Shown here in pieces: positions 42,169 through 50,433 of a stretch of DNA of 64,000 nt (the first letter of the stretch is position 1; each line of letters opens with the position of its first letter). The DNA is from Flavobacterium denitrificans DSM 15936 (GTDB lineage: Bacteria > Bacteroidota > Bacteroidia > Flavobacteriales > Flavobacteriaceae): the NCBI RefSeq assembly GCF_000425445.1, contig NZ_KE384378.1, positions 483,191 through 547,190 on the forward strand, in the 5' to 3' direction. Below the pieces are notes generated by a model. It made no database searches, was not told where the DNA came from, and was given only the letters and a program-made list of their open reading frames with translations. The translations under genes and the position numbers were made by a program.

Positions 42169-43599
42169 ATGGAACTAACAAGATTAATAGTAAAAGGAGG
42201 CGTTATTTCGCCGGGAGAGCTAAGAGAAATTGTAAATATGGCAATGGATCAGGGCTTGGATTCTATCTCTTTTGGATCGAGACAGGATATTATTTTCCCA
42301 AAAGGTTTTAAAGATTTTGACAAAGAAGATTTTGGCAAACATCATTTTGTTTATCCTGATCAAAAAAGCGGTAATAACATCGTTTCTTCTTATGTTTCAA
42401 CAGATATTTTCAGAAACACGAACTGGCTTACCGGAAACCGTTTTTTATACGTTTTAGAAGAATTTAAAGAACAGCCAAAACTTAAAGTCAACTTAACTGA
42501 CCCAAAACAGCAATTAGTTCCTTTGTTTACGGGACATCTGAATTTTATTGCCTCAGAGCATGAAGATTATTGGTATTTGTACATTCGTCTTCCAAAATGG
42601 GAAAAAATGGAAGTTTATCCCGTTCTGATTTACAGCTGGGATTTGGCTAAGATTTATTACGAAATCGAAAAAATTTCCGAAGAAGATTCGATTGATATTG
42701 AAATGCTTTTTACGTTAGTGAGCGAAGCTTTGGACACCAATAACAGAACAATCGATAAACCATTAAATATTCCTTTTTACCCATTTCCGTATTACGAAGG
42801 AATGAACAGAATGGGAATTGATCAGTATTGGCTAGGACTATATTGGCGAAATAATTTATACGATTTAGATTTTCTGAAAGAAATGTGCGATTTGTGTTTT
42901 GAATGCAAAATCGGGAAAATCTGTATCACGCCTTGGAAATCATTTATTGTCAAAGGAATTCCGAAAGACAGAAAATTGGAATGGGAAAAATTCTTAGGGA
43001 AACGAGGCATCAATGTTCGTCATTCATTGTTAGAATTAAACTGGCACTTGCCTGTTGCAATGGAATGGGCTTTGAACCTAAAAACGTTTCTGGTTCGAAC
43101 TTTAGATCAATTTGACATCAGTACTTACGGATTGAATTTTGGAATTTCAGAATACAACCGTGACGGACATTATTTCACTTCGATTGTCATCGAAAAAAAT
43201 GAGCTTCCAGCTGCTTTGGAATCTATCAAAATCCGAGACACTTATAATGTATTGTTTGCGAAGAATTTCGACCCAAATACACGCGAATACATCGTGCATT
43301 CACAAGACATCGACAAATTGGAGCTTCCAACGATTTTAATCGAATTAAGTAGAAAATACTTTGATGAACTCGGAAATGTTGCGACTGAAACAACTGAAAA
43401 TCCGCAGAAAAAAGAAAAACCGCAATTAGACATTTACCAATGCCAAGAATGCTTGACACTTTACAATCCTGAATACGGCGACGAATCACAAGGAATCCCG
43501 AAAGGCATTTTATTTGAAAATCTGTCCGAAAGCTATTGTTGCTCCCTTTGCGAAGCGCCAAAAAGTAATTTTAGGATTTTGGAATTAGTGAAAAGTTAA
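42169..43599 (+). CDS. Siroheme-reductase-like half-domain protein with C-terminal rubredoxin
   Basis: A 476-residue protein. The N-terminus ISPGELREIVNMAMDQGLDS with ISFGSRQDIIFP is a ferredoxin-like half-domain as in nitrite and sulfite reductases. In the middle, MCDLCFECKIGKICITPWKS resembles the TPW motif of such half-domains and carries four Cys, but the classical C-x5-C...C-x3-C siroheme pattern is absent. Residues about 425-470 are a rubredoxin (IYQCQECLTLYNPEYGD, ESYCCSLCEAPKSNF) with two C-x2-C pairs for one iron. It probably carries electrons for the nitrate/nitrite system; this is inferred from position. Confidence 0.8.
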   Translation: MELTRLIVKGGVISPGELREIVNMAMDQGLDSISFGSRQDIIFPKGFKDFDKEDFGKHHFVYPDQKSGNNIVSSYVSTDIFRNTNWLTGNRFLYVLEEFKEQPKLKVNLTDPKQQLVPLFTGHLNFIASEHEDYWYLYIRLPKWEKMEVYPVLIYSWDLAKIYYEIEKISEEDSIDIEMLFTLVSEALDTNNRTIDKPLNIPFYPFPYYEGMNRMGIDQYWLGLYWRNNLYDLDFLKEMCDLCFECKIGKICITPWKSFIVKGIPKDRKLEWEKFLGKRGINVRHSLLELNWHLPVAMEWALNLKTFLVRTLDQFDISTYGLNFGISEYNRDGHYFTSIVIEKNELPAALESIKIRDTYNVLFAKNFDPNTREYIVHSQDIDKLELPTILIELSRKYFDELGNVATETTENPQKKEKPQLDIYQCQECLTLYNPEYGDESQGIPKGILFENLSESYCCSLCEAPKSNFRILELVKS

Positions 43600-43616
43600 T
43601 TGATTAAAATATTCCT

Positions 43617-43727
43617 TAGGAGCTATTCCCGCTGTCCGCTGTATTCCCGATTAACAAAAACTCTCGCTTAAAAAAGCATCGTTTTTCTAAATCGGGAGAT
43701 GCCGCTTCCATCGGGGCTAGAGTTCCC
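43617..43727. repeat. Intergenic hairpin element (AGGAGCTATTCCCGC)
   Basis: TTAGGAGCTATTCCCGCTGT and TATTCCCGATT are partly mirrored by AAATCGGGAGATGCCGC and GGGGCTAGAGTTCC. Local GC is higher than its flanks. It lies in a 384-bp gap before the Lys/Ala-rich gene; the rest of the gap (43728-43982) is AT-rich and I see no gene or clear promoter in it. Confidence 0.5.
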
Positions 43728-43982
43728 ATTTTCAAAAGAAGTTCTACGTTTATACGCTTTTATTATACAGCAAATTCTTCTATTTTTTCATGTAGAATTG
43801 TTAAGAGATTTCAGTTTAAAATTTCGGAAAAAACACTAAATAATTAAGCATCAGTAATTTAATTTTTAAAAAAAGCAAAAAGCTTAACATTAAAAAACTT
43901 GTTTTATAATTATCTTTACTTAACTGAAACTTAACAATTTAGTTACATTTCTATTTACATACTCATCTAAAAGTACATTTAT

Positions 43983-44639
43983 ATGGAAAACAAACCAGAA
44001 GAAACCACACCTGAGAAAATCGATTCTCAAGTTGCAGAAACCGCAAAACCAGTTGCCGAAAAGCCTGCAAATACACCAGCTTCAAAAGCACCTGCTCGTA
44101 AACCAGCAACACCAAAAGCAACTACAACTGCAAAAACTGCCTCTTCGACAACAGCAAAACCGGCTACAACTGCTAAACCAGCTGCAACAAGAACAACTGC
44201 CACAAAAGCACCCGCAAGACCCGCGACAAAAGCAACGACTCCTGCTGCAACAGTAAAACCAGCCGTACGAAGAACTCCAGCAAAAAAAGTACTAACTCCT
44301 GTAGTAAAACCTGCAGCTATTGAGCCAGTACCAACAGCAAAAGAAGAAACTTCAACAGCAGTTCCTGCTACTGAAGAAAAAGCCAAAAGTAAATCTAACG
44401 ACAAAAAAGCGAAAAAAGTGAAAGACAAAGAAAAAGATAAGGCTAAAAAGAAAGCTGCAAAGCTAAAAGAGAAAGCCAAAAAAGATAAAAAGAAAGAGAA
44501 AGCTAAAAAAGCAAAACAAAAAGCTGCAGCTAAGAAAAAAGAAAAAGCTAAAAAAGCGAAAGAAAAAGCTAAAGCTAAAAAAATTGCTAAAAAGAAAGCT
44601 AAAGCGCAAAAAAAGGCAAAAGCTAAAAAGAAAAAATAA
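43983..44639 (+). CDS. Lys/Ala/Pro-rich histone H1-like protein
   Basis: A 218-residue low-complexity basic protein. Residues 1-130 are Pro/Ala/Thr/Lys-rich with repeats such as KAPARKPATPK and TTAKPAT. Residues about 130-218 are almost only Lys, Ala, Glu and Asp (KKEKAKKAKEKAKAKKIAKK). This recalls bacterial histone H1-like and AlgP-type proteins that bind DNA or RNA without sequence specificity. No folded domain or signal peptide is visible, and biased composition makes family assignment uncertain. Own terminator behind it. Confidence 0.75.
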   Translation: MENKPEETTPEKIDSQVAETAKPVAEKPANTPASKAPARKPATPKATTTAKTASSTTAKPATTAKPAATRTTATKAPARPATKATTPAATVKPAVRRTPAKKVLTPVVKPAAIEPVPTAKEETSTAVPATEEKAKSKSNDKKAKKVKDKEKDKAKKKAAKLKEKAKKDKKKEKAKKAKQKAAAKKKEKAKKAKEKAKAKKIAKKKAKAQKKAKAKKKK

Positions 44640-44649
44640 TATTACTAGG

Positions 44650-44683
44650 AAGGTTTGGCTTTATAAGTTGAACCTTTTTTTTT
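44650..44683 (+). terminator. Terminator after the Lys/Ala-rich gene
   Basis: AAGGTT (44650-44655) with AACCTT (44671-44676) over a 15-nt loop, followed by seven more T. The stem is short, so efficiency is uncertain. Confidence 0.6.
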
Positions 44684-44690
44684 CTCTTTT

Positions 44691-44867
44691 TTGTCATTTC
44701 AACGAAGGATAAATTACACTCATAAATCGACAAAGATTGGCGATCTTCTTTACGGAGTTTCTAGTGTGATTTCTCCTTCGTCGAAATGACAATATTGTGT
44801 AAAAGGCTTCGACTTCACTTAGCCTGACAATTACAATTACAATTAACAATTAACAATTAACAATTAA
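44691..44867. repeat. CATTTCGACGAAGGAG-family hairpin, copy B, plus AATTAAC repeats
   Basis: TTGTCATTTCAACGAAGGAT at 44691 is mirrored by CTCCTTCGTCGAAATGACAA at 44773-44792; the interior shares ACAAAGATTGG and TACGGAG with copy A at 23907. Then CAATTACAATTAACAATTAA repeats (about 44830-44867) run up to the moaA stop. Confidence 0.75.
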
Positions 44868-44870
44868 CTC

Positions 44871-45878
44871 CTACCCTCCAATCGCAATCATACTGCGATT
44901 ATCAAAATGAAGTGCAGGATCATCCATTTCAGAAACGCTAACCATTCCTGCTCTTACTTTCTTTTTATTTTGAATAGATGCTGAAATCAGCTCAGTGATA
45001 GATTCACCATTTCTAAAAGCGGTCAGCAAATCGGTTTCAGAATTTGAGAAAAGACAGTTTTTTATTTTTCCGTCAGCCGTCAAGCGGATGCGGTTACAAC
45101 TGTCACAAAACGGATTTGTAATCGAACTAATGATTCCGAAATCGCCTTGAAAGTCTTTTATTTTATAATTTCTGGAAGTGAAGTTTTTCTCGTCTTCTAA
45201 TTTCTGTATTTCATCTGAAGAAAATTGAGTTTCAACCAAAGATAAAATCTCTTTCTGAGAAACCATTTTGCTTCTGTCCCACTCGTTTCCTGCAAACGGC
45301 ATAAATTCAATAAAGCGCACAGAAATTGGCAGAAACTGCGTCAGTTTTACAAAATCGACAATTTCATTATCATTGAAACCTTTCATCAAAACAACATTTA
45401 CTTTTACATGAAAATCATTGTTTAAAAGCAAATGCAGATTATCAATCACCTTCTCAAACTGATTTCTAAGCGTTATAGAATGAAATTTTGACGAAACCAA
45501 AGTATCTAAACTCAAATTGATTTTTTTGACTTTAAACTGTTTTAAAACATCAATATGACGATCAATTAAAATTCCGTTTGTAGTTATAGAAAGTGAAACC
45601 TCTAATTCTGATAATTTAGAAACGATTTCAGGGAAATCTTTTCTTAATAAAGGTTCACCGCCTGTTAATCGTATTTTGTCAACACCATTTTGTACGAAAG
45701 TCTGAGCTATAGCAAAAATCTCATCGGCAGTCATTAAACTGGCTTTTGGAGAAAGCGCGATTCCGTCCGCCGGCATGCAATACGTACAACGCAGATTGCA
45801 TTTTTCCAGCAATGAAATACGCAAATAGTTGTGCTTGCGCCCAAAACCGTCCGTCAAAATAGTGTTAGAGGCTGTCAT
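44871..45878 (-). CDS. moaA: GTP 3',8-cyclase MoaA
   Basis: A 335-residue radical SAM enzyme for the first step of molybdenum cofactor synthesis. The N-terminal radical-SAM cluster is C-x3-C-x2-C in EKCNLRCTYCMPADGI, followed by RLTGGEPLLRKDF. The second cluster is in NPFCDSCNRIRLTADGKIKN with CLFSN downstream. The C-terminal Gly-Gly needed for activity is present (MIAIGG). Full length. It overlaps the upstream moaC-moaB fusion by 14 nt and is the last gene of the minus-strand Moco operon. Confidence 0.96.
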   Translation of the reverse strand: MTASNTILTDGFGRKHNYLRISLLEKCNLRCTYCMPADGIALSPKASLMTADEIFAIAQTFVQNGVDKIRLTGGEPLLRKDFPEIVSKLSELEVSLSITTNGILIDRHIDVLKQFKVKKINLSLDTLVSSKFHSITLRNQFEKVIDNLHLLLNNDFHVKVNVVLMKGFNDNEIVDFVKLTQFLPISVRFIEFMPFAGNEWDRSKMVSQKEILSLVETQFSSDEIQKLEDEKNFTSRNYKIKDFQGDFGIISSITNPFCDSCNRIRLTADGKIKNCLFSNSETDLLTAFRNGESITELISASIQNKKKVRAGMVSVSEMDDPALHFDNRSMIAIGG

Positions 45879-46779
45879 GGTTTTTTCCTTTTAAAATATG
45901 AAAAACATGCATTACATGCGGAAATACAGCATCCATAGATTCTCTTACTCCGTTTGTTGAACCCGGCAAAGCCAAAACCAACGTTTTGCCTAAAGTTCCT
46001 GCAACGCTTCTAGAAAGCATTGCATACGGCATTCTCTGTTGTCCGTAACTGCGTATCGCTTCTTCGATTCCCGGAATTCTGCTTTCTAAAATTGGTTCCA
46101 AAGCTTCTGGCGTAACATCTCTTGGTGATAAACCAGTTCCGCCCGTGAAAATAACCAACTGATTTTCTTTAGCGAAAGCTTTAGTTTTTTCCTGAATAAT
46201 ATCCAATTCATCTGGAATGATTTCGTAATGCGAAGTTTCAACTCCGTATGAATCTAATTTTTCTACAATTGTTTTACCCGAACGATCCTCTTTATCTCCT
46301 GCAAAAATCGAATCAGAACAAACAAAAACCGCCGCTTTTATAGCATTCGGAAATCTATTTTTGAAAGACGATTTTCCGCCTTCTTTATTGATTAATTTGA
46401 TCGTCGAAATCTCGATTTCTTTATCAATCGGTTTTAGCATATCGTACATTGTCAATGCCACAATTGATGCGCCATGCATCGCCTCAACCTCAACTCCGGT
46501 TTTATAAACCGTTTTTACTTTGAAAATAATATGGATTTCTAAACCTTCGATATTATATTCTACAGCAGTAAATTCAATAGGAAGCGGATGACAATCTGGA
46601 ATAGATAAATGCGTGTTTTTTACCGCAAATAATCCTGCCGTTTTTGCCATTTCCAAAACGTTCCCTTTTGGCACTAAGTTATCTACAACGGCATCAATTG
46701 TTTCTTGTTTGCTGACTTTTACAATTGCAGTTGCGGTTGCGACCCTTAAAGTGCTTATTTTATGCGTAATATCTACCAT
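45865..46779 (-). CDS. Fused MoaC-MoaB molybdenum cofactor protein
   Basis: A 304-residue fusion. The N-terminal half (1-150) is cyclic pyranopterin monophosphate synthase MoaC: DCHPLPIEFTAVEYN and EAMHGASIVALTMYDMLKP, KEIEISTIKLINKEGGKS with the catalytic Asp/Lys. The C-terminal half (about 155-300) is a MoaB/MogA fold: AVFVCSDSIFAGDKEDRSGK, LVIFTGGTGLSPRDVTPEAL, LVLALPGSTNGVRESMD, i.e. the adenylyltransferase-type molybdopterin-binding domain. Such MoaCB fusions are known in Bacteroidota. The start overlaps the moaE stop by one base and the end overlaps moaA. Confidence 0.93.
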   Translation of the reverse strand: MVDITHKISTLRVATATAIVKVSKQETIDAVVDNLVPKGNVLEMAKTAGLFAVKNTHLSIPDCHPLPIEFTAVEYNIEGLEIHIIFKVKTVYKTGVEVEAMHGASIVALTMYDMLKPIDKEIEISTIKLINKEGGKSSFKNRFPNAIKAAVFVCSDSIFAGDKEDRSGKTIVEKLDSYGVETSHYEIIPDELDIIQEKTKAFAKENQLVIFTGGTGLSPRDVTPEALEPILESRIPGIEEAIRSYGQQRMPYAMLSRSVAGTLGKTLVLALPGSTNGVRESMDAVFPHVMHVFHILKGKNHDSL

Positions 46780-47210
46780 TAACTATTTTGTTTCCAAGTG
46801 AATGTATCATTTTCAAACATTTCTTTTCCAAAAATCGGCACATCTGTTTTAATCCAATTTACAATGGCTTCTGTTGCTTCATAAACTTGTTTGCGTCGCG
46901 TTGCCGAAACAAAAACGAATAAACAGATTTCGCCTGCTTTGACAACGCCTAAACTGTGGTAAATGTGCATGCAGGTTAAATCAAACTTAGCAAAAGCTTT
47001 TTCACGAATCGCGTACAAAGCCTCATTTGCCATATCGGTATAGGCCGAATAATCAATTGCTACGACTGTATTATCGTGAATAACATCGGCGCGGACTTGT
47101 CCTAAAAAGATGTTATGCGCTCCAATCGTATGTTTGGATTGATGTTTAGCAATCGACTCAGCAATAAATTCAGGAGCAATTGGTCCTTCTACAAATACAT
47201 TTTTACTCAT
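46779..47210 (-). CDS. moaE: Molybdopterin synthase catalytic subunit MoaE
   Basis: A 143-residue MoaE. HTIGAHNIFLGQVRADVIHD is the N-terminal core; MANEALYAIREKAFAKFDLT and MHIYHSLGVVKAGEICLFVF follow; RRKQVYEATEAIVNWIKTDV holds the conserved basic residues, and FGKEMFENDTFTWK the C-terminal K-x-E motif. It works with MoaD (encoded 1.4 kb upstream) to insert two sulfurs into the pterin. Overlaps moaCB by one base. Confidence 0.95.
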   Translation of the reverse strand: MSKNVFVEGPIAPEFIAESIAKHQSKHTIGAHNIFLGQVRADVIHDNTVVAIDYSAYTDMANEALYAIREKAFAKFDLTCMHIYHSLGVVKAGEICLFVFVSATRRKQVYEATEAIVNWIKTDVPIFGKEMFENDTFTWKQNS

Positions 47211-47221
47211 TTTTTATGTTT

Positions 47222-47309
47222 TTTTTGCCACAGATTATATGGATTAAAATGATTTTTCTTTTGCCACGAATTACACGAATTTTCACTAATTAAAATCTGT
47301 AGCAAAGAA
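47222..47309. repeat. Intergenic inverted repeat (AATTCGTGGCAAA family), copy B
   Basis: TTTTGCCACAGATT at the left is matched by AATCTGTAGCAAAG at the right. The inner part TTTGCCACGAATTACACGAA is the reverse complement of the right arm of copy A at 20373-20407. A short palindrome ATTGTCATTTCAATGACAA lies at 47324-47342. Confidence 0.65.
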
Positions 47310-47368
47310 AGTTAACCTCAATATTGTCATTTCAATGACAAACTATATGAACATTTTATAATCTATGA

Positions 47369-48436
47369 CTATATTTTTATTTCTTGTAATAATTTTTTCA
47401 TTGCCAAAACTCCTCCAGCAATACTTTTTACATTTTCAAATTGATGTTTCTGAAGCAATTCAACTGCCATTTTACTTCTAATTCCAGATTGACAGAAAAC
47501 ATAGATTTTTTGGTTTTTATTCAGTTTTTCAATTTCCTTTTCCACGTTCATTAATGGAATCTGGATTTGATTATTCAAAGCAATTTTTGGCGATTCATCA
47601 ATATTTCGAACATCCAAAAACAAAACGGCATCATTGTTTATTTCATCTAAAACCGAATCAAAACTCACTTCTTCGATCACACATTTATTATATTTTTCTT
47701 CGAATGCTTCTCTACTTATAGTTTGAAAATCACTTCTATCGAAATCATATTTTTGCTGTTCATTTTTCAACGTATTGTAAACCAATATTTTTCCGCTTAA
47801 AACTTCTCCGATTCCGAGAATCATTTTAAGAACTTCATTGGCTTGAAACATTCCTATAATTCCAACAGAAACTCCAATTACTCCGGCATCTTCACAATTT
47901 AAAGCATTTAAGTTTTCATCTGGATACAAACATCTGTATGTTGGTCCGTTTTGATAATTAAAAACCGAAACTTGTCCCTGAAACCTGAAAATAGATCCGT
48001 AAACCATAGGTTTATTTGTTACTAAACACGCATCATTTATCAAATATTTAATCGAAATATTGTCTGTTGCATCAACAATTATATCATACTTTTCAAATAA
48101 CGAAATGGCATTTTTTCCAGATAATTTTTCAGAAAAAGCACTGACTTTTATTTCCGGATTTAATTCTGAAATCATCAATTTAGCTTCTTCCGCTTTTGAT
48201 TTTCCAACTGCCGAAGTTTCGTAAATAACCTGACGATGAAGGTTCGAAACATCAATAACATCATCATCTACAATTCCGATTTCACCAACTCCAGCGCCTG
48301 CCAAATAAGGCAAAATTGACGCACCCAAACCTCCCGCTCCAATTACCAAAACTTTTGATTTTGATATTTTTTGCTGGCCGTCGCCTCCTATTTCAGGAAG
48401 AATAGTTTGTCGGTTATATCGTGTTGATTCTTTCAT
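47369..48436 (-). CDS. moeB: MoeB/ThiF-family adenylyltransferase with rhodanese domain
   Basis: A 355-residue protein. N-terminal E1-like domain: VLVIGAGGLGASILPYLAGA (ATP site), VDDDVIDVSNLHRQVIY, IIVDATDNISIKYLIND. The conserved catalytic-type Cys is in NALNCEDAGVIGVSVG. From about 255 a rhodanese domain follows, with the active-site loop VFCQSGIRSKM. It would adenylate the C-terminal Gly of MoaD and perhaps deliver sulfur from the rhodanese Cys. The paired C-x-x-C zinc ligands of E. coli MoeB are missing (TYRCLYP where CxxC is usual, and no second pair). In the Moco operon, but ThiS activation is also possible. Confidence 0.85.
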   Translation of the reverse strand: MKESTRYNRQTILPEIGGDGQQKISKSKVLVIGAGGLGASILPYLAGAGVGEIGIVDDDVIDVSNLHRQVIYETSAVGKSKAEEAKLMISELNPEIKVSAFSEKLSGKNAISLFEKYDIIVDATDNISIKYLINDACLVTNKPMVYGSIFRFQGQVSVFNYQNGPTYRCLYPDENLNALNCEDAGVIGVSVGIIGMFQANEVLKMILGIGEVLSGKILVYNTLKNEQQKYDFDRSDFQTISREAFEEKYNKCVIEEVSFDSVLDEINNDAVLFLDVRNIDESPKIALNNQIQIPLMNVEKEIEKLNKNQKIYVFCQSGIRSKMAVELLQKHQFENVKSIAGGVLAMKKLLQEIKI

Positions 48437-48468
48437 TATTAGTACCTAATCTATTGGTGCATTTCTTT

Positions 48469-48610
48469 TAACACATGGAAACATAGTTTTTTGCAACTTT
48501 AAAAAAGGCGTTTCACTCATTTAAATACACATAGCATATCTATGTGTGGAAACTTGTTTCTTCTAATCTCTTTTTTTTCAACACAAAAAACTATGTTTCT
48601 ATGTGTTAAG
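48469..48610. repeat. Dispersed 17-bp-TIR repeat, copy 3
   Basis: AACACATGGAAACATAG (one mismatch, 48471-48487) and CTATGTTTCTATGTGTT (48592-48608), with AAAAAAGGCGTTTCAC and an inner ACATAGCATATCTATGTGT palindrome. It lies between the moeB-like gene and moaD inside a presumed operon. Confidence 0.85.
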
Positions 48611-48628
48611 ATATTTTTTCATTTCACA

Positions 48629-48868
48629 TTAACCACCAGCAAATGGTGGTAACAAAGCCACAATATCAGTGGTTTGTAAAGTGTAATCTGAAGCTTTTGA
48701 AACTATTTTTTGATTTACTGCAACGCTGAAAGTCAGCGATTCAAACTCATATTTTTCGTTTAAATCCTGCAAAAGTTTTTGCAATGACAATTCTTCTGAA
48801 AAAGATAATTTTTCGAATTCGCATTTTGTTTTTTCAGCAACAGCTCCAAAATATTTAACCTCAATCAT
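48629..48868 (-). CDS. moaD: Molybdopterin synthase sulfur carrier MoaD
   Basis: A 79-residue ubiquitin-like protein starting MIEVKYFGAVAEKTKCEFEK and ending ALLPPFAGG. The C-terminal Gly-Gly is the site of adenylation and thiocarboxylation. SFSVAVNQKIV-type strands (here TFSVAVNQKIVSKASDYTLQ) are typical of MoaD. It carries sulfur to MoaE. Two nt separate it from cobA upstream in the operon. Confidence 0.93.
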   Translation of the reverse strand: MIEVKYFGAVAEKTKCEFEKLSFSEELSLQKLLQDLNEKYEFESLTFSVAVNQKIVSKASDYTLQTTDIVALLPPFAGG

Positions 48869-48870
48869 TC

Positions 48871-49659
48871 TTATAAATTTAAATTCTGAAAAATGAATTC
48901 ATCATCAAAATGTTCTTGAAAATACTCGGTCAATTTTGATGTATTTTTCACGACTTCACCAATCACGATAATAGCTGGTGATGATATATTTTTTTCGGAT
49001 ACCAATTTAGTAATTGTGTTTATAGTTCCAATCACTTTTTGTTCCGAATTTTTAGTTCCGTTTTGAATAATCGCAATTGGCAAATCATCCGTTCTGTTTT
49101 CTTGATAGATTGAAATGATTTCGTCCAATTTGTGCATTCCCATCAAAATCACTACAGTCGCCGCCGATTTTGATGCTAAATGAATATCTTTCGACAATTC
49201 ATGATTGGAAGTTGTTCCAGTAATTACCCAAAAACTTTCTGCAATTTTACGCTGTGTCAAACTGATTCCCGCAGAAGCTGGAACACCCAAAGCTGATGAA
49301 ATTCCTGGAACAACAGCCGTTTCTAAACCAAATTTTACGGCGTAATCAATCTCTTCGCTTCCTCTTCCAAAAACAAAAGAATCACCGCCTTTTAATCGTA
49401 CCACATGTCCATGAACATTAGCCATCGAAACAATCAAATCGTTGATCTGGTCTTGCGTGTAAGCGTGGCAACCTAAACGTTTTCCAACAAAAACAATTTC
49501 TGCATTTGTTGCATATTCTAATAATTCTTCATTTACTAATGCATCGTACAAAACTACATCGGCACTTTGTAAAGCCTTAATTGCTTTTAGCGTGATCAAT
49601 TCAACGTCACCAGGACCTGCGCCTACAATCGTTAATTTTGGTGTTTTAAAATTTTGCAT
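48871..49659 (-). CDS. cobA: Uroporphyrinogen-III C-methyltransferase (CobA/SUMT)
   Basis: A 262-residue SAM methyltransferase making precorrin-2, the siroheme precursor needed by NirB. The start is ATG 49659 (MQNFKTPKLTIVGAGPGDVE); an in-frame TTG 9 nt upstream would overlap mobA and is less likely. LTIVGAGPGDVELITLKAIK, VVRLKGGDSFVFGRGSEEID, VVPGISSALGVPASAGISLT and TVVILMGMHKL are the family motifs. No CysG-type oxidase or ferrochelatase domain is fused, so those steps are encoded elsewhere. Its place among Moco genes links the two cofactors of nitrate assimilation. Confidence 0.94.
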   Translation of the reverse strand: MQNFKTPKLTIVGAGPGDVELITLKAIKALQSADVVLYDALVNEELLEYATNAEIVFVGKRLGCHAYTQDQINDLIVSMANVHGHVVRLKGGDSFVFGRGSEEIDYAVKFGLETAVVPGISSALGVPASAGISLTQRKIAESFWVITGTTSNHELSKDIHLASKSAATVVILMGMHKLDEIISIYQENRTDDLPIAIIQNGTKNSEQKVIGTINTITKLVSEKNISSPAIIVIGEVVKNTSKLTEYFQEHFDDEFIFQNLNL

Positions 49660-49664
49660 AATCT

Positions 49665-50234
49665 TCAAGTTAAATTGATATTCAGATCATTTAATTCGTC
49701 TGCCGAATTAATATTGGTTAAAGGAAAGTTTTCACTTTCTTCAATATTGATGATTTGGTGCGGTATATTGGCAAACAAATTCATCATTTTCAAATCGTCG
49801 TTATCAATTGCGCCTTTGATAACAGGCAATATTTTTTTTGAATAAATTCCGATTAACGGATGCAATCTGCTTTCAGAAGCAAAAACCGTAATTTCGGCTT
49901 CTGTATTATGTTTTGAAATTAATTCCTGCAATAATTCGGTTGAAATCAATGGAATATCACAACTTAAAATCAAATTGAATTCGGTTTCAGAATGTGACAA
50001 TGCTGTGTAAATTCCTCCTAACGGACCTTTTTCTGCAATCAAATCTGGAATTTTTTCATATTCCAAATAATCATATTCTTTTGATGCCGTAATCAGCTTT
50101 ATATTATTTGTAATAGGCAAAATCGCCTGAATGATATGCTCAATAAATGGTTTATCCTGAAACAAAACCAATCCTTTTTCTGACTGCATTCTGGTGCTTT
50201 TTCCTCCGCAAAGAATAAATACTGTTGTTTTCAT
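49665..50234 (-). CDS. mobA: Molybdenum cofactor guanylyltransferase MobA
   Basis: A 189-residue nucleotidyltransferase. TVFILCGGKSTRMQSEKGLV is the L-x-G-G-x-S-x-R-M-x-x-x-K GTP-binding motif; DLIAEKGPLGGIYTALSHSE and LILSCDIPLISTELLQELI hold the metal-binding Asp; ASESRLHPLIGIYSKKILPV and INSADELNDLN complete the family pattern. It converts Mo-molybdopterin to the guanine dinucleotide form used by DMSO-reductase-family enzymes, which both molybdoenzymes in this window are. Normal length. Confidence 0.93.
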   Translation of the reverse strand: MKTTVFILCGGKSTRMQSEKGLVLFQDKPFIEHIIQAILPITNNIKLITASKEYDYLEYEKIPDLIAEKGPLGGIYTALSHSETEFNLILSCDIPLISTELLQELISKHNTEAEITVFASESRLHPLIGIYSKKILPVIKGAIDNDDLKMMNLFANIPHQIINIEESENFPLTNINSADELNDLNINLT

Positions 50235-50288
50235 TTTTCTTTTGTTTCAGGTTTAACGTTTCAAGTTTGCCAATCTTTTTCTTTTATT

Positions 50289-50420
50289 CTAACACATAGA
50301 AACATAGTTTTTCTTTGTGTTTAAGGCGTTTCACTTGCATAAATAAACATAGCGCTATGTGTAATAACTAGTTATCTTTTTATTCTTTATTTTAATTTAA
50401 TCTATGTTTCTATGTGTTTA
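50289..50420. repeat. Dispersed 17-bp-TIR repeat, copy 4
   Basis: Perfect ends AACACATAGAAACATAG (50291-50307) and CTATGTTTCTATGTGTT (50402-50418), with TTAAGGCGTTTCAC and an inner palindrome ACATAGCGCTATGT, followed by AACTAGTT as in copy 1. It lies between mobA and the TSUP gene. Confidence 0.88.
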
Positions 50421-50433
50421 AAATTTTTCTTCT

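Noticed and set aside
41963..42181. 72-residue frame of Ser/Phe/Val repeats on the minus strand
   Set aside because: It is a translation of the GAGACTGA minisatellite and has no promoter.
44027..44479. 150-residue Ala/Val/Phe-rich minus-strand frame
   Set aside because: It is the mirror of the Lys/Ala-repeat gene at 43983; its composition follows from the other strand.
49659..49668. TTG start 9 nt upstream for cobA
   Set aside because: The in-frame ATG at 49659 begins just before the conserved residues and avoids overlap with mobA.
18355..50420. 17-bp-TIR repeats as complete insertion sequences
   Set aside because: At 103-142 bp with no open frame they cannot encode a transposase.
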